This document shows positions 21,424 through 22,330 of a stretch of 22,330 bases of DNA, piece after piece. The DNA comes from a virus. The stretch's first letter is position 1, and the number at the start of each line of letters is the position of its first letter. The notes beneath the pieces were generated by a model. That model did no database searches. It saw only the letters and a program-made list of their open reading frames with translations, and was not told the DNA's origin. The translations under genes were made by a program, and so were the position numbers. The DNA is taken from positions 1-22,330 of IMG/VR virus record IMGVR_UViG_3300034082_000698; one strand, given 5' to 3'.

Positions 21424-22330
21424 ATGGGCTTTACCATTCCCAACTACACCCTAGCGTTAGCAAACGGTGCTAGTGACCAATCTGAGCCCGATAGCGTAGA
21501 CTTTCAAGTCCTTGGTGATGGCACCGCTGGTGTCGTCTATGACCCAACTAACTATGCCACTAATGGCGTAGTAACCCAACAAAGTGTTATTGGGCAGGGC
21601 GTAGCAATCGCTCCATACAAAGTTCTTGTCAATGGTGTGTACCACACAAAGGGTATAGCCACTCAACTAACACTTGATGAAGGTGGGGCTAACCCACGCT
21701 TTGACCTTATTGTTATCCCCGCAGATAACCCACAAATTCCTCAGTTCCGTAAAGGTACTGAGAGTAGTGACAACCCTGTATTCCCCGCACTTGTTGCTGG
21801 GGACGTTCTTCTTGCTTCTGTGTACCGCCCTTCAGGTACTGTCACTAGTTACGCAACTAACGCTCTTATTGTAGATAAGCGCAAGTTTATATTAAGCAAC
21901 ACAACGTGGCTAAAGACTGCCGCTCCTACAAATAGTGATGGCAACAATGGAGACTTTTGGGTAGATACATCGGCTGTTGCTACTGGTCAATCCATGCTTT
22001 GGGTTAAGCGCAGTGGTTCTTGGGAAAACCTTGCTGAGTACGTTGCAACCTCTAGTGCCAACACCGCTAACAATGTGGTTTTGCGTGATGCTAGTGGTAA
22101 CTTCTCTGCTGGCACAATTACGGCAAGCCTTACAGGCAACGTGTCTGGTGTCTTAACTGGCAGTGTTGTTGGAAACGCTGCTACCGCTACTGCTTTCCAG
22201 AATGCCACAGGACGCACTGTAACGCTCTCTGGGGACGTTACAGGAACTTCTGCTGCTTCTGCCACAGGCGCTTATACTTTGACCGCCACAATCGGTGCAA
22301 GTAAAGTAACTCAAGCCATGCTTAACGCTG
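21424..22330 (+). CDS. Fibre-like structural protein, cut by window end
   Basis: The ATG lies 8 nt after the previous stop and the frame stays open to the window end (302 codons). The start (FTIPNYTLALANGASDQSEPDSVDFQ) and a conserved-looking region at about 60-130 (YKVLVNGVYHTKGIATQL, then LIVIPADNPQIPQF and AGDVLLASVYRPSG) resemble baseplate or fibre base proteins. After about residue 200 come fibre repeats: NNVVLRDASGNFSAGTITA, LTGNVSGVLTGSVVG, ASATGAYTLTATIG, and SKVTQAMLN, close to the stalk motif of the fibre at 1740. It is probably a long tail-fibre protein. Its place directly after the capsid genes, apart from the other fibres, is unusual. Confidence 0.75.
   Translation, partial: MGFTIPNYTLALANGASDQSEPDSVDFQVLGDGTAGVVYDPTNYATNGVVTQQSVIGQGVAIAPYKVLVNGVYHTKGIATQLTLDEGGANPRFDLIVIPADNPQIPQFRKGTESSDNPVFPALVAGDVLLASVYRPSGTVTSYATNALIVDKRKFILSNTTWLKTAAPTNSDGNNGDFWVDTSAVATGQSMLWVKRSGSWENLAEYVATSSANTANNVVLRDASGNFSAGTITASLTGNVSGVLTGSVVGNAATATAFQNATGRTVTLSGDVTGTSAASATGAYTLTATIGASKVTQAMLNA

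Noticed and set aside
1-22330. tRNA genes, CRISPR arrays, insertion sequences, integrase or attachment sites
   Set aside because: I found no cloverleaf, spaced repeats, transposase or recombinase motifs, so none is reported.

Overview
This window looks like part of the genome of a tailed double-stranded DNA bacteriophage (Caudoviricetes). Every gene I can support lies on the + strand, genes are packed with little or no space between them, and the window holds a large terminase, portal, coiled-coil scaffold, major capsid protein, lysin and many tail-fibre proteins. I see no integrase, repressor, tRNA, transposase or CRISPR array. The host is probably an actinobacterium, possibly a moderate-GC freshwater lineage. 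The basis is several actinophage-type small proteins (a Gp88-like Cys-cluster protein, a small HTH protein ending in a Cys-x-Cys tail, a DUF2746-like membrane protein), GTG starts, and two genes whose ATG sits 6 nt after a TANNNT hexamer with no Shine-Dalgarno sequence, as in leaderless actinobacterial transcripts. The host is inference.

Positions 1-9542 form a receptor-binding or tail-fibre island. About a dozen small genes are strung together, nearly all joined by TAATG or ATGA stop/start overlaps. They encode a DUF1566 (C-type-lectin-like) protein, a tail-collar protein, jelly-roll-like fibre domains, a glycine-rich adhesin, two fibres sharing one N-terminal module, and a 627-residue spike with six tandem beta-repeats and a C-terminal S74 endosialidase-type chaperone. 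A three-part block (module A, domain B, then a ~50-residue YLxWVxxGN protein) occurs twice about 2.87 kb apart. In one copy A and B are fused; in the other they are separate overlapping genes. Another member of the small family opens the window, so a further copy may lie just upstream.

Positions 9574-11280 hold an M15-like lysin, a KTSC-domain-like protein, a membrane protein and a small unknown. A promoter-like TTGACA/TAATAT pair and a perfect 11-bp hairpin precede the large terminase at 11400. Two unknown proteins follow, then the Gp88-like protein, a holin-like protein, a promoter-like site with a 22-nt near-palindrome, the HTH protein, a metallophosphoesterase, an HslV/proteasome-beta-type Ntn hydrolase, a second holin-like protein, portal, scaffold and an N4-gp56-type capsid protein. 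A strong hairpin terminator follows the capsid gene. After it come a 77-residue protein and the start of another fibre-like gene, cut by the window end.

The terminase, portal, scaffold and capsid genes build and fill the head. The Ntn hydrolase is the only recognisable protease beside them, so it is a candidate for procapsid maturation (hypothesis). The M15 lysin and holin-like proteins would give lysis. The fibre island looks like a modular, duplicating set of adhesins for host range.
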